42,409 nucleotides of DNA from Verrucomicrobiota bacterium. Its GTDB lineage: Bacteria > Verrucomicrobiota > Verrucomicrobiia > Limisphaerales > JACDHS01. Position numbers and translations under genes: made by a program. The DNA lies in assembly GCA_013820875.1 (NCBI GenBank), contig JACDHS010000032.1, positions 1 through 42,409 of the forward strand, in the 5' to 3' direction. This document shows positions 15,884 to 23,862 of this stretch, piece after piece (the first letter of the stretch is position 1; every line of letters begins with the position of its first letter). The notes beneath the pieces are model-generated. The model did no database searches, had not been told where the DNA came from, and saw nothing but the letters and a program-made list of their open reading frames with translations.

Positions 15884-18574
15884 ATGGCCGAAATGAAGAC
15901 AGTTGAAGTCCCTGCTCCGCATTCCGGAATCCGCATTCCAGAGTTGCTCGCCCCTGCCGGTGATTGGGAATGCGCCAAAGCCGCCGTCGAAAACGGAGCG
16001 GACGCCATTTACTTCGGACTCGAAAGATTCAATGCCCGCATGCGGGCGCACAATTTTACGGCAGCCGATTTGCCGAAACTCATGGAGTTCCTGCACCGGC
16101 GCGGGGTACGCGGTTACGTCACTTTCAACACCCTCGTTTTCACGAACGAACTCGCGGATGCTGAAGAGTATCTTCGCTCGATCATTTCTGCCGGGGTGGA
16201 TGCCGCCATCGTCCAGGATGTCGGCGTTGCGCGTCTCATCCGCAAGTTGTCACCCGACTTTCCGATCCACGCCTCCACCCAAATGACAGTCACGAGCGCT
16301 GCCGGTGTTGAGTTCGCCAAAGAACTCGGCTGCAACCTGGTCGTGCTGGCGCGAGAATGTTCGATTGCGGAAATTGAGAAGATCCGGGGGGATAGTGTTC
16401 AGTCTTCAGTATCCAGTGTTCAGTCGGGCAATCTGGATACTGACGCACTGAAAACTGAACACTCTCTTCCGATCGAAGTTTTTGTTCATGGGGCGCTTTG
16501 CGTAGCTTACTCAGGTCAATGCCTCACCAGTGAATCGCTCGGTGGACGCTCGGCCAACCGCGGGGAATGCGCGCAGGCTTGCCGCATGCCTTACGAACTG
16601 ATTTCAGATGGCAAAACTGTTCCGCTCGGCGACAAACGTTATTTGCTAAGTCCGCAGGATCTCGCGGGTTTGGAAGTGCTTCCGGGTCTCGTTGGCTCTG
16701 GTGTTTCGTCGCTGAAGATCGAAGGACGTCTGAAGACCCCAGAGTATGTGGCTAACATCACTCGTGTTTATCGACAAGCGTTGGAAGAATTACGATTTGC
16801 GAATGACGATTTACGAGCGGATAAGACAGCAATCTCGACTCCCGCAGACACAGCATCTCGTCAATCGTCAATCGCCAATCGTAAATACAACCTCGAGATG
16901 GGCTTCTCGCGCGGGCTCTACACCGGTTGGTTCCGCGGCATCAACAACCAGGAACTTGCGCATGCACGCTTCGGCAAAAAGCGCGGTGTTTACCTCGGTG
17001 AAGTGAGACGGGTTCAAAACGAATCGATTTACATCAACCTGGAAGCGCCACTTAAACCCGGTGATGGCGTAGTGTTCGATGCGGGGCATCCGGATCAGAA
17101 GGAAGAAGGGGGACGGGTTTACGAAGTGAAGCCGGTTGCCGATAGCGCTTCTACACGAAATTTCCAGCGAGACGCCGGAAGCACGTTGACTGGCCAAACC
17201 ATTCTTCGATTTGGCTACGGCGATTTGGATTTCTCCCGGATTAAAGTCGGGGACAAGATCTGGAAAACGGATGATCCAGAATTAAACAAACGGTTGCGCC
17301 AAACCTTCGCTGGCGACAAACCACAATTTCACCGCCCTGTTTCTCTCGAAGTACACGGTCTGCTCGGCAAACCGCTGACACTCATTGTACGCGATGAACA
17401 AGGAAACGTTGTTCAAGTCGCATCCGAAATGCCTTTGGAAAAAGCCGAGAAACAACCACTCACCACGGAACGTTTGCGCGATCAACTCGGACGTCTCGGT
17501 GGCACGCCTTTCAAGCTGGGGGAATTCAACAACCAACTCGAGGGCGAAGTCATTCTGCCGATGAGCGAACTGAATCGCATGCGCCGCGATGCCGTCGAGC
17601 AACTCGATGCATTGCGAGCACAACCGAAGAGATGGACGCTGACAGAAGCAGGCCCGGAGGTTTCCACGACGGTTCAACGCAACTCGGCACCGCAGGTTGA
17701 GCCAGGCAGTTCGAACTTAATCGTTCTTGTCCGGAATCTTACTCAACTCGATGCCGCACTTCTCTGCGGTGTGGAAACGATCTACTGCGAGTTCGAAGAT
17801 CCGAAGAAGTATCGGGAAGCAGTCACAACTTTTCATACGGCGCGAGGGTGCTCTCAACCATCACACAGCAGTTCGAAACCAGGTATCTTCGTCGCTCCTC
17901 CGCGCATTTTTAAAATGGGCGAGGAATGGATTCTCAACCAGGTTCGCTCTTCGAACGCGGATGGCTATCTCGTCCGCAACTACGATCACCTTTCGTTTTT
18001 TGCGGATTGCCGTCGCGTCGGTGATTTTTCCTTGAACGTTGCCAACCCGCTCACTGCAGAATATTTCAAAAACAAGTTCGACCTCGAGCGTGTGACGGCA
18101 TCGTACGATTTAAACAACACGCAACTGGATGCGTTGTTGAAAGCGGCACCGCCGGAATGGTTCGAAATCACGATCCACCAGCACATGCCGATGTTTCATA
18201 TGGAGCATTGTGTGTTTTGCGCATTTCTCTCGAAGGGCACCGATTACAAAAACTGTGGCCGTCCTTGTGACAAACACGAAGTGAAGCTGCGCGACCGGGT
18301 TGGAATGGAACATCCGCTGAAAGCAGACGTCGGCTGTCGCAATACCGTCTTCAATGCACGCGCCCAGACTGGCGCGGAGTTTGTATCCGAACTGATGGCG
18401 CTTGGTGTCCGGAATTTCCGAATCGAGTTCGTCAACGAAACACCAGAAGAAGTCACTCGCACCATCACGCAATATCGCCAACTGTTGCGCGGCGAAATTA
18501 CCGGCGCCCAACTCTGGCGTGATCTGAAATTAATCAACCAACTCGGCGTCACCCGCGGGCAGATGGAGAAGTAA
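15884..18574 (+). CDS. U32 peptidase / RlhA-type large protein
   Basis: 896 residues. The N-terminal U32 domain opens PELLAPAGDWECAKAAVENGADAIYFG and contains the cysteine cluster CLTSESLGGRSANRGECAQACR. A second Cys cluster (HCVFCAF, NCGRPCDKHEVKLRDR) lies near 765-795. Such clusters bind an iron-sulfur centre in RlhA, TrhP and UbiU/V relatives, which hydroxylate RNA or quinone precursors; many are annotated as collagenase-like proteases. The C-terminal repeat supports an RlhA/YhbU-like double-barrel form. Two palindromic elements are translated in frame (about residues 170-194 and 303-334), where I would expect short loops. A terminator-like hairpin follows. Confidence 0.93.
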   Translation: MAEMKTVEVPAPHSGIRIPELLAPAGDWECAKAAVENGADAIYFGLERFNARMRAHNFTAADLPKLMEFLHRRGVRGYVTFNTLVFTNELADAEEYLRSIISAGVDAAIVQDVGVARLIRKLSPDFPIHASTQMTVTSAAGVEFAKELGCNLVVLARECSIAEIEKIRGDSVQSSVSSVQSGNLDTDALKTEHSLPIEVFVHGALCVAYSGQCLTSESLGGRSANRGECAQACRMPYELISDGKTVPLGDKRYLLSPQDLAGLEVLPGLVGSGVSSLKIEGRLKTPEYVANITRVYRQALEELRFANDDLRADKTAISTPADTASRQSSIANRKYNLEMGFSRGLYTGWFRGINNQELAHARFGKKRGVYLGEVRRVQNESIYINLEAPLKPGDGVVFDAGHPDQKEEGGRVYEVKPVADSASTRNFQRDAGSTLTGQTILRFGYGDLDFSRIKVGDKIWKTDDPELNKRLRQTFAGDKPQFHRPVSLEVHGLLGKPLTLIVRDEQGNVVQVASEMPLEKAEKQPLTTERLRDQLGRLGGTPFKLGEFNNQLEGEVILPMSELNRMRRDAVEQLDALRAQPKRWTLTEAGPEVSTTVQRNSAPQVEPGSSNLIVLVRNLTQLDAALLCGVETIYCEFEDPKKYREAVTTFHTARGCSQPSHSSSKPGIFVAPPRIFKMGEEWILNQVRSSNADGYLVRNYDHLSFFADCRRVGDFSLNVANPLTAEYFKNKFDLERVTASYDLNNTQLDALLKAAPPEWFEITIHQHMPMFHMEHCVFCAFLSKGTDYKNCGRPCDKHEVKLRDRVGMEHPLKADVGCRNTVFNARAQTGAEFVSELMALGVRNFRIEFVNETPEEVTRTITQYRQLLRGEITGAQLWRDLKLINQLGVTRGQMEK
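16394..16463 (+). repeat. in-frame palindromic element 1 inside the U32 gene
   Basis: The left arm (16394-16416) reads AGTGTTCAGT then CTTCAGTATCCAG. The right arm (16433-16463), reverse-complemented, reads AGTGTTCAGT, then TTTCAGTGCG, then TCAGTATCCAG. Apart from an 8-base indel the arms match almost fully. It is translated as a Ser/Gln-rich insert of about 24 residues between the strand EIEKIRG and the strand IEVFVHGALC. It keeps frame and adds no stop. Confidence 0.88.
16790..16884 (+). repeat. in-frame palindromic element 2 inside the U32 gene
   Basis: The left arm 16790-16816 and the right arm 16858-16884 are each 27 bases and pair at 24 of 27 positions. Words are GATTTGCGAATGACG-like and CGTCAATCGCCAATCG-like. 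The spacer is 41 bases. It is translated as about 30 polar residues between YRQALEEL and YNLEMGFSRGLYTGW. Its words are unrelated to those of element 1. Confidence 0.88.
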
Positions 18575-18581
18575 GGATAGG

Positions 18582-18613
18582 GGTAGGAGCGAAGAATAAA
18601 ACCTGCTCCTACC
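18582..18613 (+). terminator. hairpin after the U32 gene
   Basis: GGTAGGAGC and GCTCCTACC make a perfect 9-bp stem around a 14-base loop, starting 8 bases after the stop. The following bases TCCAAACC are not a T-run, so rho-independent ending is uncertain. Apart from this, the rest of 18575-18726 is empty. Confidence 0.5.
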
Positions 18614-18726
18614 TCCAAACCGGAGGGGTTGATTTCCCGCATCCGGCTTTCCAGTCAGTGGGCCTCATTTCTGAGCGTTGACCGCTTTCGCAGATAAACA
18701 ATCAAGCCGTTTTTGACAGGAGAAAC

Positions 18727-19047
18727 TCAGTTTTTTCGAGCACCTCTTTCACATGCAGCTTTCAGCTTCAAAAAAAGCCAATAGGAAGCAAACGTTAGGC
18801 CGATCCAAGTTAGCCCTATTGCAATAAAGAGCCAAAACTCAACAAAAGAATCGGTGATTAAATCTCCATTTGAGACAGTGTACGGCCGCCCCCTTGGCAT
18901 TGCACTTATATAGATGCCCTCCTGCCATACTCGCTTGCCATAAAGGAAAAGCAGGACCGGATACTGCGCTAGGTAGCGTGCTGCAACGAAGGAAAGTAGG
19001 ATGCAACTCCAAAGTCCTAAGCCGTTTTTCGTTTCTTCGCTCGGCAT
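18727..19047 (-). CDS. small two-span membrane protein, unknown
   Basis: 106 residues with two hydrophobic segments, about 11-35 (LGLWSCILLSFVAARYLAQYPVLLF) and 68-93 (FVEFWLFIAIGLTWIGLTFASYWLFL). A basic tail (KLKAACERGARKN) suggests the C-terminus is inside. AGGAG lies 6 bases before the ATG at 19047, one of the few clear Shine-Dalgarno sites here, which supports a real gene. I do not recognise a family. Confidence 0.6.
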   Translation of the reverse strand: MPSEETKNGLGLWSCILLSFVAARYLAQYPVLLFLYGKRVWQEGIYISAMPRGRPYTVSNGDLITDSFVEFWLFIAIGLTWIGLTFASYWLFLKLKAACERGARKN

Positions 19048-19183
19048 TGCATACTCCTATTCAAAGACGGTAATGACTGTGCCAAAAAGCTGAAGATTCA
19101 ACGCTCATGAACAGTTGATACTTTGGAGTGGAGGGTTCCTGCAATTACAATACCGCCCGCAAATTGTAAATTTCACCTTCGCA

Positions 19184-20023
19184 TTAACGCAACTGAATGT
19201 TCGGCGGCTGCGCTACGTAATCAGCCACCGTTAAATAAGCTTCCGGATGAGTGCGGATAAATGATGCCGGACAGTGCGCGGTAATCGGCCCGTGCAAAAC
19301 ACGTCGCACGACCGCGCTCTGCCACGGGCGATTGCAGTAGAAACGCAACCGCCGCGATTCCAGGATCTCTTTCATTCCAACCGTCACACAACGCCATGGA
19401 ATCACGGAAATTTCGCCACCAACTGTAACGGAATTAATCGTGCGCGTTTCGCGGGTCAGTGAGAGAACGCGCGTCGGCAATTTCGCAAATGCCTCGTTGC
19501 TGATTTTCTCGGCACTTTCAGGCGGTTCGTTAAAAGCCATGTGACCGTTGATTCCAATTCCACCGAAGGTGCAATCCACCCCACCCCGAGCATTGATCAG
19601 ATCCTGAATCTCATCGCAATTCTGTGGATGCGGAAATATGCGGTTTTCCTTCTTCGGCGCGAGCGATGGTTCCAATAAATCGTAAAACAAACGATCCATG
19701 TATCCCACGAAACTCAAGGGATGGTCTGCCGGGATCCACTGATCGTCGTCTGTCAGGTACTCGTCCATGTTGATGAGGACCACGTCGCGCAGGGAAATTT
19801 TCTCCTGGTTCAATCGTTTAGCCAGGATCGGATACTGGTCCACTGGCCCAACTGGAACAATCAATGTAGCCTCACGACCCTCATCCTTGGCGCGCAGAAT
19901 TTCGGCCAGCATGGCATCCGCGACCGCCTGCGCGATCGAAGGCATGTCGGTTTTCACCGAAACTTGGACCTTCGTGCCGATGCCTAACTCGGCAGCGGAA
20001 ACTTTGAGATAATCAGGAAGCAT
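19184..20023 (-). CDS. NagB-like glucosamine-6-phosphate deaminase/isomerase family protein
   Basis: 279 residues of the NagB/6-phosphogluconolactonase fold. NMDEYL places the ring-opening Asp at 87 and GGIGINGHMAFNEP the His161 and Glu166 equivalents of E. coli H143 and E148. The E. coli Asp141 equivalent is Asn159, so proton relay may differ and a related sugar phosphate may be the substrate. Family enzymes convert glucosamine-6-phosphate to fructose-6-phosphate and ammonia. It ends a run of minus-strand sugar genes. Confidence 0.85.
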   Translation of the reverse strand: MLPDYLKVSAAELGIGTKVQVSVKTDMPSIAQAVADAMLAEILRAKDEGREATLIVPVGPVDQYPILAKRLNQEKISLRDVVLINMDEYLTDDDQWIPADHPLSFVGYMDRLFYDLLEPSLAPKKENRIFPHPQNCDEIQDLINARGGVDCTFGGIGINGHMAFNEPPESAEKISNEAFAKLPTRVLSLTRETRTINSVTVGGEISVIPWRCVTVGMKEILESRRLRFYCNRPWQSAVVRRVLHGPITAHCPASFIRTHPEAYLTVADYVAQPPNIQLR

Positions 20024-20040
20024 GGGGGGAGGTCATGGGA

Positions 20041-20073
20041 TGTTGGAGTAATGGAGTGTTGGAGTATTGAAAT
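20041..20073. repeat. single arm of GGAGTGTT-type words
   Basis: TGTTGGAGTAATGGAGTG then TTGGAGTATTGAAAT: three to four 8-bp words GGAGT(GT/AA/AT)T. The only possible partner is a run of C before the glycosidase stop that could pair with the G-run at the NagB start. It lies in the 74-bp junction between two minus-strand genes. Confidence 0.7.
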
Positions 20074-20097
20074 AAGCAAATGCATCCCCCCAGCCGT

Positions 20098-21111
20098 TTA
20101 ACCGAAAATCTGCGGCGCATATTTTGACAGGTCGAACTCGCCGTTTTCTGTGAACGGCAGATCGTTCACTTCCACCACGCGCAAATCGTGCGCACCATCT
20201 TCACGGGCGAATTCATAAAATATGTGAATCTGGCCACCCATGGATTGGGCATCAATATAGCGAAGCGAAGTGGAAGAGTGTGGGCTTGTGTAAGCCGGGG
20301 CGGCTTGCGTCAGGCTTTTCCATGTTTTCAAATCGTTCGAAACCGCGATGCCCGTTTTTTCCTCATAGTTCTCCAGGTGACTTGCACTGCCATCGTAGAA
20401 CGCGAAGTAACGGCCACCCACTGGAACGATGCTATTGATTCGCCGACAATAACAATCCCAGTTCGACCCTTCCGGCTTGAAAATGATTCCCTGCCATTCC
20501 CAATTGTCGAGATCGGTTGAGGTCGCAAGGCCCGTGGCCGAAACGCATTCGCCCGTGTTGAAAATATCGAGCGTGGTATGAGCTTCTTCAGACGTCTTCG
20601 GGGTCTGGATGGCGACGCTCAAGATCATGTAGTAGGTGCCGTCTTTCTCGAAAATCCATGGATCTTTGACACCTTCCAACCGGAGAGATTCGGCGGTGAA
20701 AAGAACCTCACGTTTCTCAGGTTCGAACAGTTTCGGGTCGGTCGCCTTAAGCACCGACACACACCAGCGGCCATCACTCGGATGAACGTAGCTTGTGAAG
20801 TAGCGCCAGATTCCGTCCGTACCTTTGCGGATCGCACTTCGCTCAATGGAAGCGGATTCGTATTTGTCCTTCGTCACTGTCCAGATGTCCTGCCAGTTTT
20901 GCAGATCGGTCGAGCGGGCAATGCGGGCCTCGCCACCGCGATCCGGCTCAACACCGCGCGGACGCCGAATGCGATAAGTCATATACCACGCGAATTCGTC
21001 TTCGGCATAGAAAGCCCCGGGCGCGCCGACCCAGTAACCTTTTTCATCACCGACAGGCTTTTGAATGACATGGCCATTGGCCAACAATTGAGAAGTGAGT
21101 TTGATTTTCAT
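20098..21111 (-). CDS. five-bladed beta-propeller glycosidase (GH43/32/117/130-like)
   Basis: 337 residues, no signal peptide, so cytosolic. Blades show repeated patterns such as WYMTYRIRRPRG, IARSTDLQNWQDIW, GVKDPWIFEKDGTYYMILS and GIAVSNDLKTWKSL, typical of the five-bladed propeller clans. The blade with KDPWIF is the usual place of a catalytic or pKa-modulating Asp. The exact family and activity (hydrolase or phosphorylase) cannot be set by eye. Neighbours handle sugar phosphates and aldehydes, so it probably acts on an imported oligosaccharide. Confidence 0.82.
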   Translation of the reverse strand: MKIKLTSQLLANGHVIQKPVGDEKGYWVGAPGAFYAEDEFAWYMTYRIRRPRGVEPDRGGEARIARSTDLQNWQDIWTVTKDKYESASIERSAIRKGTDGIWRYFTSYVHPSDGRWCVSVLKATDPKLFEPEKREVLFTAESLRLEGVKDPWIFEKDGTYYMILSVAIQTPKTSEEAHTTLDIFNTGECVSATGLATSTDLDNWEWQGIIFKPEGSNWDCYCRRINSIVPVGGRYFAFYDGSASHLENYEEKTGIAVSNDLKTWKSLTQAAPAYTSPHSSTSLRYIDAQSMGGQIHIFYEFAREDGAHDLRVVEVNDLPFTENGEFDLSKYAPQIFG

Positions 21112-21157
21112 CAGCTGAATCGCTTTATTACGTCGTTAGTTTATCCACGTTCCCAGT

Positions 21158-21286
21158 GGAGTTTGGAGTTTGGAGTTTGGAGTTTGGAGTTTGGAGTTTG
21201 GAGTTTGGAGTTTGGAGTTTGGAGTTTGGAGTTTGGAGTTTGGAGTTTGGGATCCGGCGCTACGCGCCGGATCACTCCATCACTCC
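21158..21286. repeat. 7-bp tandem arm with central GC palindrome
   Basis: About thirteen copies of GGAGTTT occupy 21158-21249. A perfect palindrome follows at 21251-21273: arms GATCCGGCG and CGCCGGATC around CTACG. A short right arm ACTCCATCACTCC (21274-21286) can pair with GGAGT in the left arm. It fills the junction between the aldehyde dehydrogenase stop (21299) and the glycosidase start (21111), and the strong central stem could end transcription. Confidence 0.92.
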
Positions 21287-21298
21287 GCTTCCCGCTCT

Positions 21299-22720
21299 CT
21301 AGAGCGCAATTGATATGTGTTTGGTTTCAAGAAAAGCGTCAAGACCCTCCGCCCCAAGCTCGCGTCCCCAACCGCTCATTTTCATGCCGCCGAAAGGGGC
21401 GTTACTCGTGGTCGGCAATCCGTCATTAATTCCGATCATTCCGGCTTCGATTGATTCCATGAGACGGAAGGTGCGACTGAGATCACGCGTAAATACATAA
21501 GCGCTCAAACCAAATGGAGCCGAGTTCGCCAATTCGATGCCTTCAGCCTCGGTTTCGAATGAGGTGATTGCCGCAACTGGAGCAAAGGTTTCTTCTTTCA
21601 TGCAAAGAACATCTTTAGGCACATCAACCAAAACGGTTGGTTCGAAAAAATACCCGGGCCGATCGGCCCGCTTACCGCCGCACAGCAACTTTGCACCCCG
21701 TTTCACCGCATCCTCAACATGCTCAATCGCTTTCTTAAGCCCGGCTTCATCAATCAACGCGCCGATCTGCACATCCGGCTCCAAACCGTCACCCAGTTTC
21801 TGAGCCTTGGCCTTTTCAACGAAACGTTGGACGAACCGGTCGTAGATACCGCGCTGAACGTAAATGCGATTGGCTGCGATGCAGGATTGGCCTGTGTTGC
21901 GGAATTTCGCGAGCATCGCTCCTTCGACAGCTTTCTCAAGATCTGCGTCATCGAAAACCAGAAGTGGAGCCAGGCCCCCAAGTTCCAGTGAAAGCGGTTT
22001 GATGTATTTAGCGGCTCCTTCGATCAACTTCTGGCCAACTTCGGTTGAACCGGTAAAGGTGATTTTGCGAACGAGCGGGTTCTCCAGAAATTCCGCCGCG
22101 ATTTCCGAGGCTGAACCGCACACCAATTGAAACACGCCGCGCGGCAACTTCACGGCATCACATGCTTCTGCAAACATCAGGGCGCAAAGTGGAGTGGCGC
22201 TGGCGGGCTTCAAGATCACCGGGCAACCGGCGGCCAGCGCGGGAGCGATCTTTCGAACGGCGAGAACAAGCGGAAAATTCCAAGGGCTGATCGCGGCGAC
22301 GACGCCAATCGGCGTTTTCACCACAAGGTTTCTCTTTCCATCCGCCTGGTGCGGAATGACCCGCCCATAAGCGCGACGCCCTTCTTCCGCAAACCAGTGC
22401 AGGTGATCAATCGTCAATGCCAACTCACCGGAACTTTGTTGCAGTGGTTTGCCTGCTTCCATCGTGATCGTGCGTGCGATTTCATCACGGCGCATTTCAA
22501 GTTCGTCCGCGATCTTATGGAGGAATTCACCGCGAACTTTGGCGGTAAGCGCACGCCAACCGGCGAATGCCGCATGTGCATCTGCAACAGCCCGCGCCAC
22601 CCTCGTGCGATCCACGGTGGATACCTTGGCGAACACCTCGCCCGTTGCCGGATTCGTCACCGACAATGTTTTCTCCGTCGGAACAAATTCGCCGTTTAAA
22701 TAAATTGGGTAGGTTTTCAC
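21299..22720 (-). CDS. NAD(P)-dependent aldehyde dehydrogenase, succinate-semialdehyde type
   Basis: 473 residues of the ALDH superfamily. SPWNFP (Asn148 region), LELGG with Glu246, and TGQSC with catalytic Cys280 are all present, so it should be active. Overall pattern (MEAGKP, GFTGSTEVG-like TFTGSTEVGQ, ETFAPVAAI) is closest to GabD-type succinate-semialdehyde dehydrogenases, but other small aldehydes are possible given the sugar context. It starts with GTG at 22720 that overlaps the oxidoreductase stop as GTGA, so the two are co-translated. Confidence 0.92.
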   Translation of the reverse strand: MKTYPIYLNGEFVPTEKTLSVTNPATGEVFAKVSTVDRTRVARAVADAHAAFAGWRALTAKVRGEFLHKIADELEMRRDEIARTITMEAGKPLQQSSGELALTIDHLHWFAEEGRRAYGRVIPHQADGKRNLVVKTPIGVVAAISPWNFPLVLAVRKIAPALAAGCPVILKPASATPLCALMFAEACDAVKLPRGVFQLVCGSASEIAAEFLENPLVRKITFTGSTEVGQKLIEGAAKYIKPLSLELGGLAPLLVFDDADLEKAVEGAMLAKFRNTGQSCIAANRIYVQRGIYDRFVQRFVEKAKAQKLGDGLEPDVQIGALIDEAGLKKAIEHVEDAVKRGAKLLCGGKRADRPGYFFEPTVLVDVPKDVLCMKEETFAPVAAITSFETEAEGIELANSAPFGLSAYVFTRDLSRTFRLMESIEAGMIGINDGLPTTSNAPFGGMKMSGWGRELGAEGLDAFLETKHISIAL

Positions 22721-23754
22721 AATTCCACAATCTTCCCGCTCTTGATCGATTCCTCACCGGCAATTGCCAGCAATGTTCCGTGGATACAATTCCGCACTGA
22801 GGTCAAAGGTTGGCGTCGCTCCATGATGCATTTCACAAATTCGATGTGAATCTCGTCGAAACCCAAATGATTGCCCCAGCCTTCGCCGAAATTCGCGGCG
22901 ACTTTGTGGACGATGGGCTCTTTTTGGCCGGTGCCACGTTTCCATTGCAGGATTTCAATTTGCGAAATGCGCGTCTGAAGAACGCCGCTGTCGCCGACGA
23001 TTCCCATCTCCAGTTCTTCGTTTGGAAAATCAAGCGCGAACATCGACAACTGATGCGTGCCCCGCACACCATTCTCGTATTCGAACGTCATGGTGACGTG
23101 ATCATTGACGTGGTGCGGTCCTTCGAAAATCCGGTTCATTGCCAGTCCGCCGAATGCAGCAACCCGTTTGGGTTTGGAATCCACCCACCAATTCATCAGA
23201 TCGAAATGATGACAATTTTTATCCACCAACGTGCCACCGGAACGGCGTTCGTCCTGAATCCAGTCTTGTGACTTCTTCTGGAACGGACCTCGGAATTCCT
23301 TGCACCAAACCATGCGCGGGGCGCCGATTTCACCGGCGTCCACCAATTCTTTTATCTTTTGGAAGAACGGAGAGTAACGAAGTTCGTGACCAATCATCAG
23401 GATGCGATCGCTCTTATCCGAAGCTTCGAGCAACTTGCGACATTCCAGCCGACTGATACCGCATGGTTTTTCGAGAAACAGATGTTTTCCTTCGCGAAGA
23501 ATTTCCTGTGCCAGTTGGACATGAGTGAAGTTCGGTGTGGAGACAACAATGGCATCAAGCGGCGACGCAATGAGTTCACTTTCACTTTTAAAAACACGCA
23601 CCTCGGGATCGAGTTCGCGCACCTTCTTAATGTTCTCTTCGTTTGCGGAACAGATCGCGGCGATCTCCACGTTGTCACCGCACAGCTTGGCAAAGGAGTT
23701 CACATGACTGAACCCCATCGCGCCAAGACCAAGAAAACCAAATCGGAGTTTCAT
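22717..23754 (-). CDS. Gfo/Idh/MocA family oxidoreductase
   Basis: 345 residues from the ATG at 23754 (MKLRFGFLGLGAMGFSHV). The GLGAMG loop binds NAD(P), FLEKPCG carries the conserved catalytic-region Lys, and GGTLVDKNCHHFDLMNWW fits the active-site DxxxH region of the C-terminal domain. Members oxidise or reduce hydroxyls of sugars and inositols. The frame opens further upstream through a word-repeat arm (residues such as EIPKSHYSNTPLLQ), which is judged noncoding. Coupled to the aldehyde dehydrogenase by GTGA. Confidence 0.93.
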   Translation of the reverse strand: MKLRFGFLGLGAMGFSHVNSFAKLCGDNVEIAAICSANEENIKKVRELDPEVRVFKSESELIASPLDAIVVSTPNFTHVQLAQEILREGKHLFLEKPCGISRLECRKLLEASDKSDRILMIGHELRYSPFFQKIKELVDAGEIGAPRMVWCKEFRGPFQKKSQDWIQDERRSGGTLVDKNCHHFDLMNWWVDSKPKRVAAFGGLAMNRIFEGPHHVNDHVTMTFEYENGVRGTHQLSMFALDFPNEELEMGIVGDSGVLQTRISQIEILQWKRGTGQKEPIVHKVAANFGEGWGNHLGFDEIHIEFVKCIMERRQPLTSVRNCIHGTLLAIAGEESIKSGKIVEL

Positions 23755-23756
23755 AA

Positions 23757-23846
23757 GGGGGGATTGGGATGGTTGGAGTAATGGAGTGTTGGAGTAATGG
23801 GATTTTGGAATCTCAACACTCCAATACTCCACCACTCCAATCCCCC
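23757..23846. repeat. word-repeat inverted element ending at a start codon
   Basis: Left arm 23757-23802 (GGGGATTGG, then GGAGTAAT and GGAGTGTT words) pairs with right arm 23813-23846 (CAACACTCCAATACTCC.., ..CCAATCCCC). It lies between the transaldolase stop and the oxidoreductase ATG at 23754, 2 bases away. On the minus-strand mRNA the hairpin would cover the ribosome landing site. Confidence 0.9.
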
Positions 23847-23862
23847 ACCGCTCCCTTTGTCT

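Noticed and set aside
20578-21429. 283-codon plus-strand frame over the glycosidase start
   Set aside because: Antisense and reads through the GGAGTTT array as a repeat of EFGVWSL.
23755-23835. 27-residue N-terminal extension of the Gfo/Idh/MocA protein
   Set aside because: Translated from the inverted element; the NAD-binding strand begins right after the ATG at 23754.
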